26,247 bases of DNA. Origin: Chloroflexota bacterium. GTDB taxonomy: Bacteria > Chloroflexota > Dormibacteria > Dormibacterales > Dormibacteraceae. The position numbers and the translations under genes are program-made. Positions 22,563-26,247 of this stretch are shown here, in pieces. The stretch is from assembly GCA_005880175.1 (NCBI GenBank), contig VBJR01000007.1:1-26247 (forward strand), in the 5' to 3' direction. Under the pieces are notes generated by a model. That model did no database searches. It was not told where the DNA came from and saw only the letters and a list, made by a program, of their open reading frames with translations. How positions within the stretch are numbered: position 1 is the stretch's first letter; the number at the start of each line of letters is the position of its first letter.

Positions 22563-23843
22563 CTACTGGGTAGCGCCGAGCACCGGCCACGCCGTGGCAA
22601 GGACTGCGGCCAGCTCCCGAGCCGAACGCCGCCACGACGCCGGCGCATCGTGCCAATCGAAGGTGCCGGCGGCGACGTGCCGTGCGCTCCGGTTCTCAGC
22701 CGCCAGGACGAGGAGGCCGCGTACGAACGGCACGTAGTCCTCCAACGCGGGCAGCTTGAGCTGCGAGCGGACGGACGGCATCTTGTTGACGACCAGCCAG
22801 ATGGGCACTCCCTCGCGCTTGATCAGAGCCGCCGCTTCGGCCACGAGGCTGGCGGTAGCTGGGTCCGCGTCCGTCACCAGCACGACCTGGTCGGCCAGGT
22901 GCAGCGCCGCCCGTGAGGCCGGGTCGTGCAGGCCGGTCCCGCAGTCGAGGATGACCATGCCGACCAGGTCCTGGAGCTTGCGCAGCACCTTGGTGTACGC
23001 CTCCTGGTCGAGCCGCGACATCCGGTCCGCGGTCGCCGTGAGGTCGGGGCTGTCGATCTCCTCCAGGAGGTCGTCGACGAAGATGTCGTGCGTGGGCGTC
23101 AGGCAGCGGCCGAGCGACCCGAAGTCCGGATTGCTGTCCACGGCGACGATGCGGTCGCGGCGGAGGTGGGCGAAGAGGCCGCCCAGCAGCGCCGTCAGCG
23201 TCGTCTTCCCTACGCCGCCCTTGGGCGACATGACGGCGATGGTCACGCAGCGGCGTAGTCGTGGGTGCTGGATGGCGTGGTCGAGTCGGCGCTCGTACTC
23301 GCTCTCGCGCCAGCCGGCGCGGAACCGTTCCAGCGGAGTGGTCCCGGTCGCCATGATGCTGGCGGGGGGCACCCACTGGCCCGGCTCGAAGTCCCGGGTC
23401 TGCGGTGGCAGGGCGGGACCGCCACGCGCCGGGATCTGGCCGAGCGCCACGCTGATGCGGCCGAGCACGCCACGACGTTGGGGTAGCTGGGCTTGCGTGC
23501 GCTCCTGAGGCCGAAGGCCGTCGTCCAGCGGTGTCAACACGCGGGGCGACGGAAGCGTGGACAGGTCCCAGCGCGAAGCTGGCTCCAGGCGCAGGATCGT
23601 GCCGTCCAGCACGCCGACGTCGGCCAGGGTGACGCCGGGCGGGAGGGGCTCGGTGCCGAGCGGCCCCAGCGCCCACCGCTCTTGGACCGTCTCATCAGGG
23701 TCGACGAAGAGGGGCAGCAGCTCCGGGATCAGCCTCTCGACCGTCCAGGTCACGGGTACCTGAACATCGCGAGACCGGCTCGGCGACTGCACGGTGACCC
23801 TCACGGTGTCCCCCGCCTGTGGAAGTGTCCATTCCCTCGCCAT
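22563..23843 (-). CDS. Ubiquitin-like domain / MinD-ParA ATPase fusion, T7SS-associated
   Basis: This is a 426-aa protein. Residues 12-90 (TVRVTVQSPSRSRDVQVPV, VERLIPELLPLFVDPDETVQ, LADVGVLDGTILRLEPA) have the pattern of the EccD/YukD ubiquitin-like domain. A flexible Pro/Arg/Gln-rich linker follows (95-190). Then comes a MinD/ParA-type deviant Walker A SPKGGVGKTTLTALLG, IVAVDSNPDFGSL (switch), MVILDCGTGLHD (Walker B) and LVVNKMPSV. Similar MinD-like ATPases (EspI type) accompany ESX systems. ATG 23843 has GGGGAGGA about 5 nt upstream; the in-frame extension to 23918 lacks a site. It converges on eccC with a 7-bp gap. The likely role is ATP-dependent regulation or positioning of the ESX machine. 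Confidence 0.85.
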   Translation of the reverse strand: MAREWTLPQAGDTVRVTVQSPSRSRDVQVPVTWTVERLIPELLPLFVDPDETVQERWALGPLGTEPLPPGVTLADVGVLDGTILRLEPASRWDLSTLPSPRVLTPLDDGLRPQERTQAQLPQRRGVLGRISVALGQIPARGGPALPPQTRDFEPGQWVPPASIMATGTTPLERFRAGWRESEYERRLDHAIQHPRLRRCVTIAVMSPKGGVGKTTLTALLGGLFAHLRRDRIVAVDSNPDFGSLGRCLTPTHDIFVDDLLEEIDSPDLTATADRMSRLDQEAYTKVLRKLQDLVGMVILDCGTGLHDPASRAALHLADQVVLVTDADPATASLVAEAAALIKREGVPIWLVVNKMPSVRSQLKLPALEDYVPFVRGLLVLAAENRSARHVAAGTFDWHDAPASWRRSARELAAVLATAWPVLGATQ

Positions 23844-23920
23844 CTGTCCTCCCCGGGTAACAGCGTAGCGCGAGGCCCTCAGGCCGTACGGCGGCCGGAT
23901 CCAGGAGCCTGCAAGCATTC

Positions 23921-24053
23921 TCAGCGGGGCTCGCGTACCGCTTCGATGCGCCGTAGCGGTGGGTTCCGGCGCAATTCGCGTAGTCGCTCGACGTCGATGT
24001 AGATGCGGCGGTCCACGCCGGGCGACGTGTACGAGTCGAGCAGGCCGAGCGGT
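23921..24053 (-). pseudogene. C-terminal fragment of an unidentified protein
   Basis: An in-frame, protein-like tail of about 43 residues (LGLLDSYTSPGVDRRIYIDV, ERLRELRRNPPLRRIEAV) ends at TGA 23921. It has no start of its own: upstream it becomes the shadow frame of the transposase remnant. It looks like the 3' end of a gene cut by the mobile-element event. It lies 77 bp upstream of the Ubl/ParA gene, so the lost gene may have belonged to the ESX locus. The family is not recognised. Confidence 0.45.
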
Positions 24054-24541
24054 TGACGTGGCCTTCGACCGGCCCGGAGCTCCAGGACAGCGTCAGGCCG
24101 GCCACGACGGCATCCTGATCGCGGCGGACGCCGCCCACAAAGGAGCGCAGGTCGGGCAGGTCGTGGGCCCGAACGTCGTCCATCCACCGCGCGAGGCGGT
24201 CACCACGGCGCTCGCGCATCATCTCGGCGAAGGCTCTGACGTGGCCGGCCAGGGCATTCAGCTCTGGGCAGCGGTCCAAGACCCGCTGGAGGGACTCCTG
24301 CTCGTCGGCTTCCAGGCTGGTCGGCTCCTGCATGATCCAGCTGGTGACCTGCCGGGCCTTGAGCTGCAGCGGCCGGGCGGACGCGGCGGGATCGGCTCGG
24401 AACTGGCGCAGGTACCGACGCACAATCTGGACGCCGCCACTGAAGCTCTGAGCGCGGATCTCGTCGTACAGGCGGGCAGTCGGCGGGCGGCTCTCCACAG
24501 CTACCGCGGCACCCAATTGCTCGATGGCTGGAGCAGATTCG
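24054..24541 (-). mobile_element. ISL3-family transposase remnant
   Basis: A C-terminal piece of about 160 aa of an ISL3-type DDE transposase. It reads RPPTARLYDEIRAQSFSGGV, QIVRRYLRQFRADP, LSADEQESL-like segments (SLEADEQESLQRVLDRCPEL), FAEMMRERRGDRLARWMDDV, and the hallmark LTLSWSSGPVEGHVNR. In intact proteins a basic motif (IKMLKRQMYGR-like) follows GxVNR. Here sequence breaks off at VNR (about 24054) and joins the unrelated fragment. The N-terminal zinc-ribbon/HTH and first catalytic Asp are gone, and the remnant begins directly at the lectin-regulator stop. No terminal inverted repeats were found. The element is dead. Confidence 0.78.
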
Positions 24542-25519
24542 CTAAAACCAGCGCTGGTACGGTTCGCCATTACAACGAGCCAGGACCACTGGCGTATTGA
24601 GTGCAACACCACCGGCCTGATCCTCTAGGCATAGCTCGGGATGAGCCACGCTGTGGAAGGTGTAGGTCGACCCGCTTTTCGATGCGAACCACCACACCAT
24701 GCTACCGGAACATGCCTGCATGGTGACCTGCCTTCCTTCCAGCGCCGCCGAGATGCACTTGAGATTGCTCAGGCTCATGAGCGTGAAGCGGTTACCATTG
24801 TGAGTCTCGACCCATTGCTGATTGGCAAGTCCGTGGCACTTCCAAACCTGTGCCTTCGCAGCGGTGACGTCCTGGTCCAAGCAGAGGTTGGCTTCGACAT
24901 CGACCCGGTATGTACATGGTTTGCTCATGGCACAAGGAGCGGGCGTTGGAGCGACCGTTGCCTGTTGATGCGAACCAGTGGCTGTCGCGGACATGTGAGC
25001 CAACACGATCGGGACCATTGCAGCGACGAGGATTGCCGCAATGAGCCCGATGCCAGCGAACGGGACTTGGCGCGGCCTGTTCGTCTTTGCCTTCGCAACG
25101 CGCTTCGGCGGCTGGTCCAACCCCTGTCGAACACTTCTGGAACCACCATCGTTGGTGGCGTCGTCAACCTGCTGGACGTTGGGCCCCGGCGTGAGCACAC
25201 GCGGCACCGACGATCCGTCCCGGCCGGACGACTCGTTGACCCGAGCCGGATGCTCAAGCTGATCGGCCGAGAGGTTATGGCCCGCGGTCGGGTCGCGATC
25301 CGCAGTCTGCACGTCATCAACAAAACCCAATTCCTCAATGGTCTTCCCAAACAGCTTGCCGAGGGCCACGCGGTGATGTGGCTGGGGGACGACCTTGCCT
25401 GCTTCCCACCTGCTTACTAGTTCACGAGAAGTGCCCACCTGGTCCGCGACCTGTTGCTGGGTAAGTCCCTTCCTGGCTCGTTCGTACCTGAGAATTCGGC
25501 CTCGCTCATCCGATGTCAT
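24542..25519 (-). CDS. Membrane-anchored HTH regulator with ricin-type beta-trefoil domain
   Basis: This is a 325-aa protein. Residues 5-60 are an XRE helix-turn-helix (RILRYERARKGLTQQQVADQ, then VGTSRELVSRWEAGKVVPQP). A disordered cytosolic linker (70-150) ends in a basic patch KRVAKAKTNRPR. One TM helix follows (153-175, FAGIGLIAAILVAAMVPIVL). The outside part (200-325) is a ricin-B-type beta-trefoil with three repeats: LCLDQDV...NQQW, LKCISAA...VWWF, LCLEDQA...YQRWF, each with paired cysteines. ATG 25519 has GGGGA upstream. The HTH-TM-outside layout resembles RodZ or one-component sensors. The ligand would be a carbohydrate (inference). Its base composition looks less GC-rich than its neighbours. 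Confidence 0.88.
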   Translation of the reverse strand: MTSDERGRILRYERARKGLTQQQVADQVGTSRELVSRWEAGKVVPQPHHRVALGKLFGKTIEELGFVDDVQTADRDPTAGHNLSADQLEHPARVNESSGRDGSSVPRVLTPGPNVQQVDDATNDGGSRSVRQGLDQPPKRVAKAKTNRPRQVPFAGIGLIAAILVAAMVPIVLAHMSATATGSHQQATVAPTPAPCAMSKPCTYRVDVEANLCLDQDVTAAKAQVWKCHGLANQQWVETHNGNRFTLMSLSNLKCISAALEGRQVTMQACSGSMVWWFASKSGSTYTFHSVAHPELCLEDQAGGVALNTPVVLARCNGEPYQRWF

Positions 25520-25578
25520 GACTCATCCCCACGGCTGCGATGTCCGGTGCACAGTCCCCATTTCCTGTGCGGCCTCTG

Positions 25579-25584
25579 AGTATA
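25579..25584 (-). promoter_or_regulatory. -10 element of the HTH-lectin regulator promoter
   Basis: On the minus strand TATACT lies about 60 bp upstream of the ATG within an AT-rich stretch (TCAATTTGCTATACTCAG). The best -35 is TTCTTT at 17-bp spacing, which is poor, or TTGTGC at a short spacing. This fits a regulated promoter that needs an activator. Confidence 0.45.
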
Positions 25585-25640
25585 GCAAATTGACGTCGCA
25601 CAAAGAATGCCCATATCTGATACGCGTCTGGCACGGCGTT

Positions 25641-25661
25641 GGTAGGCAGCCGCTACCTACC
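25641..25661. repeat. Inverted repeat in the divergent regulatory region
   Basis: GGTAGG-CAGCCGCTA-CCTACC (6-bp arms) lies between the divergent HTH-lectin regulator and the secreted-protein gene. It is a candidate operator for the membrane-anchored HTH regulator controlling the downstream secreted enzyme. Confidence 0.4.
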
Positions 25662-25747
25662 GTTAGACCTACGCTCGAGCGCAGGCAACATCCACAACGG
25701 CGATGAACGCACCGCGTGCAACGCCCTGTACAGGAGGTCAAGCAACA

Positions 25748-26247
25748 GTGTCTTCCAATATCGGCGGCCTATTGCGAGCGCTCTCGCGCGTGGCCGTCTC
25801 CTTGGGGGTGATCGGGCTCACGGCTTCGTCGGCGCCGGCACTCGCCAGCACCACTCCCGCGCCATCTCCACAGGCGGCCACGAGTGCGCCCGTGTTCGGC
25901 GTGCAGGACAGCGCGATCAACCTGTGCGATGGCAGCGAGAGCCGGACGACGGCGCCGCTGTACAGTCTGGCGGCCTCGTCGATGACGGACGCCCACTGGG
26001 CCGGGCTCCACGTCGGTACGGCGCGGTTCAGCCCGCCGTGGGACATCGCGTACCACCACGATCTCGATCCGACCGGGAGGGCGAACGCTTCCCTGCAGGT
26101 GGAGCAACTCTGCCTCGACTACTGGCTCGCGGTCGCCGCGGCTCACGGCGTGCAGCCCGAGATCGCGTTCAAGCCCGACGCCAACTACCTGAACACCTAC
26201 ACAGGTCCCAAGAAGGACCAGCACATCCTGGTCCCGTCCATCGCCAC
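25748..26247 (+). CDS. Secreted protein, possible glycoside hydrolase (3' end outside window)
   Basis: The open frame starts at GTG 25748, with AGGAGGTC 9 nt upstream, and runs off the right edge (166 codons visible, no stop). It begins MSSNIGGLLRALSRVAVSLG, and a hydrophobic segment ends in SAPALAS, giving a Sec signal peptide with cleavage after about residue 33. The mature part has INLCDGSESRTT, WAGLHVGTARFSPPWDIAY, and YWLAVAAAHGVQPEIAFKPD. This resembles the first strands and helices of a TIM-barrel glycoside hydrolase of the actinomycete secreted type. The class cannot be set from this part. It is divergent from the lectin-domain regulator, suggesting carbohydrate-responsive control. 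Confidence 0.75.
   Translation, partial: MSSNIGGLLRALSRVAVSLGVIGLTASSAPALASTTPAPSPQAATSAPVFGVQDSAINLCDGSESRTTAPLYSLAASSMTDAHWAGLHVGTARFSPPWDIAYHHDLDPTGRANASLQVEQLCLDYWLAVAAAHGVQPEIAFKPDANYLNTYTGPKKDQHILVPSIA

Noticed and set aside
23844..23918. Longer N-terminus for the Ubl/ParA protein (start at 23918)
   Set aside because: The added residues (Arg/Tyr-rich, no ribosome-binding site) are not protein-like, whereas ATG 23843 has a strong GGGGAGGA.

Overview
The window is very GC-rich with strong G/C third-codon bias, GTG and TTG starts, and many ATGA/GTGA overlaps. The gene families (type VII secretion, actinomycete-type HTH+TPR regulators, a GlnX-like protein) point to an actinomycete. A non-mycobacterial, Streptosporangiales-like filamentous genus is my inference. 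No rRNA, tRNA or CRISPR array was seen.

Left part (59-12853, all minus strand). Read in the direction of transcription, a tightly packed run starts at 12853: soluble histidine kinase, two small proteins, a ribbon-helix-helix-like protein, a four-TM GlnX-like sensor, a GlnH-like lipoprotein, a complete polar amino acid ABC importer (ATPase, binding lipoprotein, two permeases), a tyrosine-recombinase-N-domain/methyltransferase fusion, and a frameshifted PARG-type ADP-ribose glycohydrolase. Downstream lie a HAD hydrolase, an HTH+TPR regulator, a coupled class I methyltransferase and a chloramphenicol-phosphotransferase-like kinase. The proposed theme is extracellular amino acid sensing (GlnH/GlnX) next to uptake, with a histidine kinase in place of the PknG kinase known from mycobacteria.

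Middle (12854-15316). This stretch holds a strong hairpin upstream of the kinase, a small Cys-rich protein, and a plus-strand HTH+TPR regulator that appears broken at both ends: a deletion through its HTH just after a leaderless start, and a 5-bp tandem duplication near its 3' end. About 650 bp of decayed sequence follows.

Right-centre (15317-23843) is a type VII secretion (ESX) island. A minus-strand operon encodes a WXG100-like partner, a polymorphic toxin with a PD-(D/E)xK-type nuclease domain, and two putative immunity proteins. Divergently, a WXG100 protein is followed by EccC, whose third ATPase domain is in another frame. Convergent to eccC is a fusion of a ubiquitin-like domain to a MinD/ParA ATPase. 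EccB, EccD, EccE and MycP are not in the window.

Right end (23844-26247). Here are an orphan C-terminal gene fragment joined to an ISL3-family transposase remnant, a membrane-anchored HTH regulator with an extracellular ricin-type beta-trefoil domain, a divergent intergenic region with inverted repeats, and the 5' part of a secreted protein that runs off the window. Broken genes recur across the window (PARG, fusion methyltransferase, HTH regulator, eccC, transposase). This means either regional decay or, for the single-base events, sequence error.
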